In this document: positions 46,593-56,472 of the stretch, piece after piece
How positions within the stretch are numbered: the stretch's first letter is position 1
Layout of the letters: each line of letters opens with the position of its first letter
Assembly: GCF_000005505.3 (NCBI RefSeq)
Contig: NC_016135.3
Span: 12,680,613-12,744,612 of the forward strand
Direction: 5' to 3'
Length of the DNA stretch: 64,000 nucleotides
From: Brachypodium distachyon
Lineage: Eukaryota; Streptophyta; Magnoliopsida; Poales; Poaceae
The notes under the pieces: model-generated
The model's input: only the letters and a program-made list of their open reading frames with translations
What the model was told of the DNA's origin: nothing
Database searches by the model: none
Position numbers and translations under genes: made by a program

Positions 46593-47470
46593 ATAGTGGG
46601 AGAGCCTTCCGCTGTGTTGTTGGTGGAGTTAGCGAAGTCGAGTTGGACAGCGAACCTCAACCGGTCCCCTGTTGGTGACTCGATGATGACCCTGGCGCCT
46701 ACTCCCTGAAGACTGAAGACCTAGTGGTCCCCGTCCAGCTTGCCGGGCAGGCTGGTCTCCGACTCACCTTCTTCCACGCCCGTGGACGTCCATTCTGCGA
46801 CGAAGTCCTCCAGGGCCGTGCTCTTGATGCTTTTGGAGTTGGCGAAGTGGAGGTCGAACTCCGACAACTCCATCCTCCATTCGGCCACCCTTCCGGTGGC
46901 TTCACCGTTAGTGAGGGCTCGCTCAAGGCAGAACCCGGACACCACCGTGATACGGTGCGCCTGGAAGTAGTGGCGCAACTTGCGGGACGCAAAGAGAATC
47001 CCCAGAAGGAGCTTCCGTACTTGCGGGTACCTTGTCCGCGCGTCGTGTAGCATCGTACTAACAAAGTACATCGGGTGCTGCACCAACCGCTTCCGCGGTG
47101 CCGAGGTTGCCGGCTTGGTGGCGGTCCCCGGGTCTGAGGCGGTTGCCGGGGGCCGCTCAGCCCCCTGCCCCGCCGCCCCAGTCCCCGGGACGTGTTCCTC
47201 CCTCTCGGCAACCAGCACCGAGCTGACCACCTGGTCAGTCGCCGTTAGGTAGAGTAGCAGCGGCTCGCCCATCTTGGGGACGACGAGGATGAGCGGCGAC
47301 CTCAGGTACTGCTTGAGTTCCTGGAACGCTGCCTCGGCCTCGGGAGTCCAGTCGACTGGACCCTTCTTCTTCATCACCCTGAAGAAAGGCAAGGCACGCT
47401 CGCCCAGCCTGGAGATGAAACGTCCCAACGCGGCAACACAGCCGTTGAGGCGCTGGACATCTTTCACCTT
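46593..47470 (-). pseudogene. RNase H and remnant of second RNase H, left arm
   Basis: On the - strand, VQRLNGCVAALGRFISRLGE leads into the gypsy RNase H (PLLLYLTATDQVVSSVLV, RLVQHPMYFVS, RYPQVRKLLLGI). A connection to the second, archaeal-type RNase H follows at about 46725. Only its first part remains; sequence equal to about 54850-55280 of the right arm is missing. The junction near 46590-46620 carries a repeated AAGGCTCTCCC, suggesting error-prone repair. The RT-to-RNase H transition at about 47470 is frameshifted. Confidence 0.8.
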
Positions 47471-48173
47471 GTGGGGGCCTCCATCTTCTCGATGGCTTCT
47501 ATCTTGGTCGGGTTGGCTTGTATCCCCCTGTGTGAAACCAAGAAACCCAGAAGCTGCCCGAAGTTGACACCGAAGGTGCACTTATCAGGGTTCAGCTTGA
47601 GCTTGATCCTGCGGAGGTTGTCGAACGTCTCCTGCAGGTCATCAACCAGCGAGTCCCCACGCTTCGATTTGATGACGATGTCGTCCATGTAGGTCTCCGC
47701 GTTACAGCCTAGCTGGGGCCCCAAACATTCGCGCAGGGCGCGCTGGAATGTGGAGCCCGCGTTCTTCAACCCGAAAGGCATGCATGTATAGCAATAGCAG
47801 CCAACCGGGGTGATAAACGCTGTCTTTTCCTCATCCTTGACCGCCATCTTGATTTGATGGTAGCCGGAGAAAGTATCCAGAAAACTCAGCAAGTCACAAC
47901 CAGCGGTAGATCGGTAAAATCTACGCACATGCGAAGCTTATTCCCTACTTTAGGCACTACTATAGGGTTAGCCAGCCAAGTGGGTTACAAAACTTCCCTG
48001 ATCGCCCCGGCAGCCCTGAGCTTGCTCACCTCTTGTTTGATGAAATCTTTCCGCTCTTGTGCTTGCCGCCGGATTTTCTGCTTGACGGGGTGTGCATCCG
48101 GGCGCACCGCGAGCTGATGCTCAATCACCTCCCTGGGGACTCCGGGAAGGTCCGACTTTTGCCAGGCGAACAC
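47464..48173 (-). pseudogene. Reverse transcriptase, left arm (internal deletion)
   Basis: On the - strand it begins with an RT entry block (RPDAHPVKQKIRRQAQE). About 65 bases equivalent to the FNRACPKDPFPVPRID block of the right arm (53505-53570) are deleted near 47925. It continues with LLSFLDTFSGYHQIKM, ITPVGCYCYTCMPFGLKNA and the intact catalytic YMDD near 47685. It ends FLVSHRGIQANP. The deletion shifts frame and removes part of the fingers/palm. Confidence 0.85.
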
Positions 48174-48482
48174 GTCAGCGTTATCCCGGAGGAAGGTGAC
48201 GAGGGCACTTTCCTATTCGGCGGTCAGGTTCGCACCGACGGTAACGGTGCGCTCCTTGTCGCCGGCTTTGAGGGGTAGCTTCTTCACTTTGGCAGCCTCC
48301 TCCCGGAGCCCCTGCCCCTTGCCGGGGCGTGAGCCCGAGCTTGCGCCTGCCCCGGCACGCCTTTGCGGGGTAGTGCGGGCCTTCTTCGTTGCCGGGGCAT
48401 CACCCGGCAAGCCGTCGTCCTCGACAACATCCTCGTCGCCGGCTTCAGCTGCAGCAGCGGCCCGAACAACCTCGCCAACGCA

Positions 48483-48941
48483 CTAAGCCGCATCTTTGAG
48501 GTCACACCGGATGGAGAGGACCCCATAGACGGACGGCATCTTCATCACGCCATAGGCGCAATGTGTGGCCGCCATGACCTTGATCAGCGCTGGCCGACCA
48601 AGGATCCCGTTGTAGGGCAACGGGGTATGCACCACGTCGAACACTATGTGCTCGGTCCTGAACGCTTCCCGGGAGCCGAAGGTGACCGGCAGCGTGATGC
48701 GTCCCAGCGGGCGCACGATCCCGGGGTTCACCCCCCGGAATGGTTCGGTGGGCTTCAGCTGCTCCATCGGCACCTGGAGCTTTTCCACGAGCCTGGCGGA
48801 CAGGAGGTTAAGCCCCGCTCCGTTATCCACCAGCACCTTGGTCACCGTCATATTGCTAATGATCGGCGAGACGACGAAGGGTATTACCCCGGAACCCAGC
48901 TGTCGTGCTGGGTGATCGTCGGCGCTGAAGGTGATCGGCAC
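48483..48941 (-). CDS. Retropepsin-like aspartic protease region, left arm
   Basis: A clean 150-codon - strand frame (PITFSADDHPARQLGSG start) has the putative active-site loop LVDNGAGLNLLS and the downstream ILGRPAL. Gypsy proteases usually read D-(S/T/G)-G; Tat elements commonly have DGG or DNG variants, so activity is uncertain. It would cut the Gag-Pol polyprotein and is part of the polyprotein, not a gene with its own start. The right arm lacks this segment. Confidence 0.75.
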   Translation of the reverse strand: MPITFSADDHPARQLGSGVIPFVVSPIISNMTVTKVLVDNGAGLNLLSARLVEKLQVPMEQLKPTEPFRGVNPGIVRPLGRITLPVTFGSREAFRTEHIVFDVVHTPLPYNGILGRPALIKVMAATHCAYGVMKMPSVYGVLSIRCDLKDAA

Positions 48942-48959
48942 GTGCGACCACCTCAGGGG

Positions 48960-50934
48960 CTATTGCGGCTCCGCGTCCGGCAACAGCGCGCACACGTCGC
49001 GGATGAGGCGCTTCACCGCGGCGTGGGATCGGAGAGCGTAAGCTCCCCCATGGATGTAGGCGACGCCATGAGGCTCCTGAAAGCCCAGTTCGTCGCCGCC
49101 GGTATAGTCGGACTCGCGCTGCTCCTCAGCGCGCGCCCTGTCGCGTGCCTGAGGAGGGCGTTTCCGCCCAGCGCGGGGCTGACCGTGCCCCCCTTGGGGT
49201 TCACCCCTGCCGGCGCTACCGCCGGCGCCTCGGACCCGCTCCGGGATCGCTCGGGCAATCTCGGGAGAGATTCCCGATGTCGCCACAATTAAAGTAGGCG
49301 CCGGCGGCATGGTGCTCCTTGTGGCGCTGCTCCCGCCACTGCTTGATCCCCTACAGAACGCGGCAATTCTGTGCGTCATGGGTGGAGTTGCTATGGATGG
49401 GGCAGCGGGGCGCGTCGCCCTGCTTCCTGCCAGACTCTCCACCCGGCGAGGCCTTCTTAGCGGGCCTCCCGGCAGGTGCCCCCGAGTCCGCAGCGAGGAC
49501 TTGTTTCCCGCTGCGCTTGCGGGAACCCTTCTTCTGCGAGCCCTCGCCAGGGCTCGCGGCAGCCTGGGCGCTAGGCGCCCTTCCTCGGCCATGGCGCATT
49601 TGTGCGCCAGGGCATACAAGTCCTGCGTCGTCCGGATCCGATGCGTGCTCAGCTTCTCGCACATCTTGGGATCGCGGACGTTGATAGCGAAGGTGTTGAT
49701 AATGGCGGCCGCCTCCGCCTCCGGGATGGAATAGGAGAGGTTGGAAAAGCGGTTGACAAAGGCCCGCAGCATCTCTCCCGGTTTTTGCACGATAGTGTGC
49801 AGCTCCGCCATGGTTCCCGGGCGCTTATAGCCGCCCTGTAACGCGCTCACAAACTGCTCACGCAGGTCCGCCCAAGTGGCAATAGACCCGGTAGGCAGGT
49901 TGAGCAACCAGGTTCGCGCTGATCCTTTCAGGACCATCGGGAACCTGTTTGCCCTGACCTTGTCGTCGGCGCCGATGGCATGCATGCCCAGCGTGTAGGT
50001 CAGGAGGAAATCCTTGGGGTTGGCGGTCCCCTCGTACCGTACCGAGCGCAGGCGCTCGAAACTTACGGGGCCACGTCACCCGCCGCAGCTCGCGAGTGAA
50101 CGCGGTGTAGCCGTCCTCGGGGCCCATGGGAGCGTCTTCCTGCTCCTGTGGGCGCTGGCGCTCCACCTCGCGCCTGCGCCGACGCTCCAAGCGCTGGTGC
50201 AGATCCTCCTGCTGGCGGGCATTCAAGATGCCACGCGCATCGCCCCCCGGAACGGTGGGCGGTGAATTCGAGAACCCCTCCAGGCCCCCGTCTCCTGGGC
50301 CTCGCTGAGGAGGGGGAGGGTTCTCCCCCTGTCGTGAGGCGGGTGGCGCGTCTCCGCGCTCCGGGTTCTCCCCGTGGCCGGAGCCTACCGGGGCACCCTC
50401 GCCTTGCGGCTGCTGGGCGGTCAGGGCGAGAAGCGTTTCCACCTCCTCGCCCCACGTCTCGTGTGCCGGCGTGCCTTGCTGCGGCTCGTACCGCACCATG
50501 ACATGCGCGGTGATGATGGCTTCAGCCGGGGTCCGGACGAGGGGCACCCGGTTTCCCGAACGGCTGCTTCCCGCTCTGGTCCCGGACGCCTCCGGGTGTG
50601 CAGGGTGTGAACCCCCGGGGGTTGCCCGTGACGCGGCGTGCTCCTGGTGCCGCTGCCGCGGGGCGTCCTCGGCCCGCGACTCAACCTGCTAGCTAGCCCG
50701 GGCGACGCCGTGCGTGCTCGCCCGATCGCCCCCGGCACTAGGGGCAGCCGGTCCCCTCGGCCGATTGTCGGTCGATGGCCGAGGAGGCGGCGGGGGCAGC
50801 TGCGTTTGCTGCACCCTCAAGGGCTCAGGGTTCTCCTGAGCCCCCGACTCGGGTCGCACGTCGTGCGACCGCGTGTGCGCCGCTGGGGCCTCACGCGGGT
50901 CTATGCGTGAGTCACCAGCCCGCTTGGGGGACAT
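48960..50934 (-). pseudogene. Gag region, left arm (broken)
   Basis: On the - strand ATG 50932-50934 (MSPKRAGDSRID) gives 81 codons to a TAG at 50689, shared with the right arm. The same frame resumes (VRTPAEAIITAHVMVRYEP) to a frameshift near 50035. The capsid-like part, 49985 onward, has FPMVLKGSARTWLLNLP, TWADLREQFVSAL and AFVNRFSNLSYSIPEAEAA. The zinc-knuckle (CFNCGNIGHLSGDC in the right arm) is out of frame near 49300. Gag packages element RNA into particles. Confidence 0.82.
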
Positions 50935-51043
50935 GGTGACTAGACTCGTCGGCGAAGAAGAGCGGAGCCGACGCCAATGGAAACTCTACTGCCGGCGATC
51001 TCCGGCGTTGTCCACTCCCACGCCCCTTACCTGGCGCGCCAGA

Positions 51044-51150
51044 TGTCGTCGCTCGGTGCTCCAACCCCGGGGGCGTGCGGCCACGTCCCCCTTTTAGGTT
51101 CGGTAGGGGCGTGGCCGCACGCCCCGGTGTCGGAGCACCGTGCGACGACA
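51044..51150. repeat. Central LTR-end palindrome joining the two Tat arms
   Basis: 51044-51085 (TGTCGTCGCTCGGTGCTCC...) and 51109-51150 (...GGAGCACCGTGCGACGACA) are inverted partners, about 42 bases each with a few mismatches. They surround TCCCCCTTTTAGGTTCGGTAGGGG. Both are the inner terminus of the Tat LTR. Comparison with the full LTR at 37728 shows that the left LTR runs to about 51112 and then switches to the opposite LTR at a CGT overlap. Confidence 0.9.
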
Positions 51151-51258
51151 TCTGGCGCACCAGGTAGGGGGCGCGGGAGTAGAGCTCCTCGGTAGCCGCC
51201 GGCAGCGGCATCAGCATCAACGTCGGCCTCGCTTTTTTCACTGATGGGACTAGTCGCC

Positions 51259-53301
51259 ATGCCGCCCAAGCGGGCTGGTGATCCACGGATAGACTCACGT
51301 GAAGCCCCAGCGGCACACACGCGGTCGCACGACGTGCGGCCCGAGTCGGGGGCTCAGGAGAATCCCAAACCCTCGAGAGTGCAGCAACCACAGCTGCCTC
51401 CCCTGCCTCCTCGGCCGTCTGCGGACAATCGGCCGAGCGGACCGGCTGCCCCCAGTGCCGGGGCCAGTCGCGCAAGCCGGCATGGTGCCGCCCGCGCCGG
51501 CTAGCAAGTTGAGTCGCGGGCCGAGGATGCTCCGCGGCAGCGGCACCAGGAGCACACCGCGTCGCGGGCAACCCCTAAGGGTTCACACCCTGCGCATCCG
51601 GAGGCGTCCGGGGCCAGGGCGGGAAGCAGCCGTTCGGGAAACCGGCTGCCCCCCGTGCGAACCCCGGCGGAAGCCATCGTCGCGGCGCGCGTCATGGTGC
51701 GGTACGAGCCGCAGAAGGGCACGCCGGCGCATGAGACGTGGGGCGAGGAGCTGGAAGCGCTTCTCGCCCTGGCCGCCCAGCAGCCGCAAGGCGAAGGCGC
51801 CCCGGTAGGCTCCGGCCACGGGCAGAACACGGAGCGCGGAGACGCGCCACCCGCCTCACGACAGGGGGAGAACCCTCCCCCTCCTCAGGGAGGCCAAGGA
51901 GACAGGGGCCCGGAGGGGTCCTCAAACTCATCGCCCACCATTCCAGAGGGCGACGCGTGTGGCCTCTTGAATGCCCGCAAGCAGGAGGATTTGCGCCCAC
52001 GCTTGGAGCCGGCGCAGGTGTGAGGTAGAGCGCCAGCGCCCACAGGAGCAGGAAGACGCTCCCATGGGCCCCGAGGACAGTTGCACCGCGTTCGCATGCG
52101 AGCTGCGGCGGGTGACGTGGCCTCGCAAGTTCCGGGCACCCGCACTCGATACGTACGACGGGACCGCCAACCCCAAGGATTTCCTCCTGACCTACACGCT
52201 GGGCATGCATGCCATCGGCGCCGACGACAAGGTCAGGGCAAACAGGTTCCCGATGGTCCTGAAAGGATCAGCGCGAACCTGGTTGCTCAACCTGCCTACC
52301 GGGTCCATTGCCACTTGGGCGGACCTGCGCGAGCAGTTTGTGAGCGCGTTCCAGGGCGGCTATAAACGCCCGGGAACCATGGCGGAGCTGCACACTATTG
52401 TGCAGAGGCCGGGAGAGACGTTGCCAGCCTTCGTCAACCGTTTATCTAACCTCTCCTATTCCATCCCAGAGGCGGAGGCGGCCGCCATCATCAACACCTT
52501 CGCCATCAACGTCCGCGATCCCAAGATGCGCGAGAAGCTGAGCACGCATTGGATCCGGACGACGCAGGACTTGTACGCCCTGGCGTACAAATACGCCATG
52601 GCCGAGGAAGGGCGCCTAGTGCCCGAGCTGGCAGCCAAGGCAGCCGCGAGCCCTGGCGAGGGCTCGCCGAAGAAGGGTTCCCGCAAGCGCAGCAGGAAGC
52701 AAGTCCTCGCTGCGGACTCGGGGGCTCCTGCCGCGAGGCCCGCAAAGAAGGCCTTGCCAAGTGGTGGGTCTGGCGGGAAGCAGGGCGACGCGTCCTGCTG
52801 CCCCATCCACAGCAACTCCACCCTTGACGCGCAGAACTGCCGCGTTCTGCAGGGGATCAAGCAGCGGCGGGAGTAGCGCCATGAGGAGCGTCGTGCCGCC
52901 GGCACCTGCTTCAACTGCGGCAACATCGGGCATCTCTCCGGAGACTGCCTGAACGACCCCAGAGCAGGGCCGAGGCCGGCCGGCGGTGGTGCCGGCAGGG
53001 ATGAACCCCAAGTGGGGCGCGGTCAGCCCCGCGCCGACTGGGAACGCCCTCCCCAGGTCGCGACAGGGCACGCGCTGAGGGGCAGCGCGAGTTCGACTGT
53101 ATTGGCGGCGACGAGCCGGGCTTCCAGGAGCCTTGCAGCGTCGCCTGCATCCATGATGGAGCTTACGCTCTCCCATCCCACGCCGCGGTGAAGCGCCTCA
53201 CCCGCGACGTGTGCACGCTGTTGCCGGACGCGGAGCCGCAACAGCCGCTGAGGTTGTCGCACGCGCCGATCACCTTCAGCGCCGACGATCACCCAGCACG
53301 A
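51259..53301 (+). pseudogene. Gag region, right arm (broken)
   Basis: ATG 51259 (MPPKRAGDPRID) is followed by the arm-shared TAG at 51502. The frame resumes through VRTPAEAIVAARVMVRYEP to TGA 52021. The capsid-like frame 51971-52876 contains FPMVLKGSARTWLLNLP and RETLPAF-type sequence, ending at TAG 52874 where the left arm reads CAG. An intact CCHC knuckle (CFNCGNIGHLSGDC) lies at about 52907-52950. At 53301 the sequence jumps to the RT entry, omitting the whole protease segment. Confidence 0.85.
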
Positions 53302-53971
53302 TAGTTGGGTTCAGTCCGGATGCGCACCCCGTCAAGCAGAAGATCCGGCGGCAAGCACAAGAGCATAAGGATTTCATCAAGCAAGAGGTGGACAAGCTCA
53401 AGGTTACCGGGGCAATCAGGGAAGTTCTGTACCCTACTTGGCTGGCTAACCCTGTAGTAGTGCCTAAAGCAGGGAATAAGCTTCGCATGTGTGTAGATTT
53501 TACTAATTTTAATCGCGCATGCCCCAAGGATCCCTTCCCTGTACCCCGTATCGATCAAATAGTCGATTCTACCGCTGGTTGCGACTTGCTGAGTTTTCTG
53601 GACGCTTTTTCCGGCTATCATCAAATCAAGATGGCGGTCGAGGATGAGGAAAAGACAGGGTTTATCACCCCGGTTGGCTGTTATTGTTATACATGCATGC
53701 CTTTCGGGTTGAAGAACGCGGGCTCCATGTTTCAGCGCGCCCTGCGTGAATGTTTGGGACCTACATGGAGCACATTGTCATCAAATCGAAGCATGGAGAC
53801 TCGCTGATTGATGACCTGCGGAAGACGTTCGACAACCTCCGCAGGATCAAGCTGAAGCTGAACCCCGATAAGTGCACCTTTGGTGTTAACTCCGGGCAGC
53901 TTCTGGGCTTCTTGGTTTCGCACAGGGGTATACAGGCCAACCCGACCAAGATAGGCCCCCCCGCAAGGTGA
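53302..53971 (+). pseudogene. Reverse transcriptase, right arm (active site damaged)
   Basis: It runs from FSPDAHPVKQKIRRQAQE through KLRMCVDFTNFNRACPKDPFP, LLSFLDAFSGYHQ and MPFGLKNAGSMFQRALRECLG. About 22-24 bases just before the catalytic motif are missing relative to the left arm (about 53757), shifting frame. The motif itself reads YMEH, not YMDD. The thumb region resumes in another frame (IKLKLNPDKCTFG) to 53971. This copy cannot make an active RT. Confidence 0.85.
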
Positions 53972-54558
53972 AGGACGTCCAGCGCCTCAACGGCTGTGTC
54001 GCCGCGCTGGGACGTTTCATCTCCAGGCTGGGCGAGCATGCCCTACCCTTCTTCAAGGTGATGAAGAAGAAGGGTCCAGTCGACTGGACTCCTGAGGCCG
54101 AGGCGGCGTTCCGGGAACTCAAGCAGTACCTGAGGTCGCCGCTCATCCTCGTCGTCCCCAAGATGGGCGAGCCGATGCTACTCTACCTAGCGGCGACTGA
54201 CCAGGTGGTCAGCTCGGTGCTGGTTGCCGAGAGGGAGGAGGACGTCCCGGGGACTGGGGCTGCGGGGCAGGGGGCTGAGCGGCCCCCGGCAACCGCCTCA
54301 GACCCGGGGACCGCCACCAAGCCAGCAACCTCGGCACCGCGGAAGCGGTTGGTGCAGCACCCGATGTACTTCGTTAGTACGGTGCTACGCGACGCGCGGA
54401 CAAGGTACCCTCAAGTACGGAAGCTCCTTCTGGGGATTCTCCTTACGTCCCGCAAGTTGCGCCACTACTTCCAGGCGCACCGTATCACGGTGGTGTCCGG
54501 GTTCTGCCTTGAGCGAGCCCTCACGAACCGTGAAGCCACCGGAAGGGTGGCCGAATAG
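53968..54558 (+). pseudogene. Gypsy RNase H, right arm
   Basis: VQRLNGCVAALGRFISRLGE, PMLLYLAATDQVVSSVLV, QHPMYFVS and RYPQVRKLLLGILL mark the RVT RNase H domain. TAG at 54556-54558 replaces TGG of the left arm (VAEWRMELSEF), so it ends just before the second RNase H. Confidence 0.85.
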
Positions 54559-54561
54559 AGG

Positions 54562-55278
54562 ATGGAGTTGTCGGAGTTCGACCTCCACTTCGCCAACTCC
54601 AAAAGCATCAAGAGCACGGCCCTGGCGGACTTCGTCGCAGAATGGACGTCCACGGGCATGGAAGAAGGTGAGTCGGAGACCAGCCTTCTCGGCAAGCTGG
54701 ACGGGGACCACTGGGTCTTCTACTTCGACGGTGCGTTCAGTCTTCAAGGAGCAGGCGCTGGAGTCGTCATTGAGTCACCGACAGGGGACCAGTTGAGGTT
54801 CGTCGTCCAACTCGACTTTGCTAACTCCACCAACAACACCGCGGCGTACGAGGGCCTGCTTGCCGGGTTGCGGGCGGCGGTCGCACTCGACATCAAGCGC
54901 CTAGTTGTTCGCGGTGATTCCCAGCTTGTAATCAACCAGGTGAACAAAGACTACGACTGCCCTAAAATGGCGCCGTACGTGGAGGAGGTCCGCAAGGTAG
55001 AACGAAAGTTCAAAGGTTTGCGCTTCGAGCACGTCAAGTGGAAGGATAACTTCGCTGCTGACGAGCTGGCCAAGATGGCAGCAGAGCGCCGAAAGCCTCC
55101 GGCGGGGGTGTTCTGTCAGAAGCAAGTGGCTCCTTCAGTCGCCCCCCAGCTGGCTGCCGGGGACGCCCCTCCGACAACCGAAAGAACCCCTGTGGCAGCA
55201 GGGGTCCATGCCGTTGATATAGCGGCATGCGTTGGCAGGGGATTCCCCCCTGGGCGGAAGAAATCGCCCGCTACTTGA
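54562..55278 (+). CDS. Second (archaeal-type) RNase H, right arm
   Basis: The frame continues from MELSEFDLHFANSKS into a complete extra RNase H. Acidic residues are in FYFDGAF (D), NTAAYEGLLAGL (E) and VVRGDSQLVINQV (D), and the last catalytic Asp is probably in NFAADELAKMA. A tandem second RNase H is diagnostic of the Tat lineage, where it supplements the gypsy RNase H. The domain has no stop, but it is stranded behind the TAG at 54556. It is a polyprotein segment, not a separate gene. Confidence 0.82.
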   Translation: MELSEFDLHFANSKSIKSTALADFVAEWTSTGMEEGESETSLLGKLDGDHWVFYFDGAFSLQGAGAGVVIESPTGDQLRFVVQLDFANSTNNTAAYEGLLAGLRAAVALDIKRLVVRGDSQLVINQVNKDYDCPKMAPYVEEVRKVERKFKGLRFEHVKWKDNFAADELAKMAAERRKPPAGVFCQKQVAPSVAPQLAAGDAPPTTERTPVAAGVHAVDIAACVGRGFPPGRKKSPAT

Positions 55279-56472
55279 AAGGGGAGGCTCTCCCGGAAGA
55301 TGACGTCGCCGCAGAGCGCGTAGCACGACAAGCCAAGATGTACATTGTCGTAGACGGGAATCTCTACCGCAGGCGTGCGAACGGTGTCAAGCTCATCTGC
55401 GTGCCGCAGGATGAAGGGTGCGCACTTTTGGAGGACATACACCGAGGCGCATGTTCACACCATGTGGCCTCCCGGGCTTTAGTCGGCAAGGTGTTTCAGC
55501 ACGGCTTCTACTGGCCCACGGCCCTGGCCGGCGCAGAACGGTTGGTGAGGACATGCGAAGCGTGCCAGTTCCATTCAAAAAAGAGCAACCAGTCGGCACA
55601 GCCCCTACATGTCATCCCGTCCTCATGGCCGTTCGCGGTCTGGGGGCTCGACATCGTCGGCAAGCTACCGAGGGCGGTCGGCGGTTACGAATATTTGTTC
55701 GTGGCCATCGACAAGTTCTCCAAGTGGGTGGAGGTGGAACCAGTGCGGAAGGTGACCGCCCAGGCGGCCATCAAGTTCTTCAGAAGCATTGTGTGCCGGT
55801 TTGGTGTGCCTAACAGCATCATCACCGACAACGGCACGCAATTCACGAGCGCGGCGTTTCAAGCCTACTGCGAAGGCATGGGCACCAAGCTGCGCTTCAC
55901 GTCCGTTGCTCACCCGAGGAGTAACGGACAGGCGGAGCGAGCCAACGCAGAGGTGCTGCGGGGGCTCAAGATGAGAACCTTTGACAAGCTCAAAGGCCAC
56001 GGGAAACACTGGGTCAAAGAACTCCAACCCGTGCTGTGGTCCATCCGGACCACACCTAGTCGGGCAACGGGCGAAACTCCATTCGCCCTTGTCTACGGGG
56101 CAGAAGCGGTGCTGCCCCTCGAGCTCAAGCACGGATCTCCCCGAGTACGCGCATACGGCGACACCGGCCAACACGAGCAAAGGGTCGACGATCTAAACTT
56201 CATCGAAACTGCTGTGCGAGCCGCGCGCTACTAGCAGGGACTCCGTCATTATCACGACAGGCGAGTCCGTCCTCGGGGGCTCGAGAACGGAGACCTTGTC
56301 CTGCGCCGGATACAAGGAAAGAAGGCCAGGAATAAGTTGACTCCGAAATGGGAGGGCCCCTTCCGGGTAGTGCAAGTAACCAGACCGGGGGCTGTCCGGC
56401 TGGAAACCGAAGACGGCTTGCCGTTGCCCAATAGTTGGAATATTGAGCACTTGCGCAAGTTCTACCCGTGAA
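55227..56472 (+). pseudogene. Integrase, right arm (nearly intact)
   Basis: The frame runs open to TAG 56232-56234. It has the zinc finger (HRGACSHHVAS, then CEACQFH) and the full DDE core: GLDIVGK, IITDNGTQF and GQAERANAE. The C-terminal part has GETPFALVYGAEAVLPLE. The TAG replaces CAG of the left arm; beyond it the tail continues (LENGDLVLRRIQ...GPFRVVQV...WNIEHLRKFYP) to TGA 56469-56471. There is no chromodomain, as expected for Tat. This is the best preserved enzyme of either arm. Confidence 0.88.

Larger units (their letters stand above)
37728..51112 (-). mobile_element. Tat-lineage gypsy element, left arm of inverted pair
   Basis: Order on the - strand: truncated 5' LTR (51112-51044), PBS-like TGGCGCGCCAGGTA, gag, protease, reverse transcriptase, RNase H, remnant second RNase H, integrase, repeat-rich 3' region, antisense ORF on +, polypurine tract and full 3' LTR (38732-37728). 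The second, archaeal-type RNase H and an additional antisense ORF are Tat-lineage traits. The element interrupts the chromovirus after GTTTC at 37723-37727. Multiple frameshifts and stops make it defective. Confidence 0.88.
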
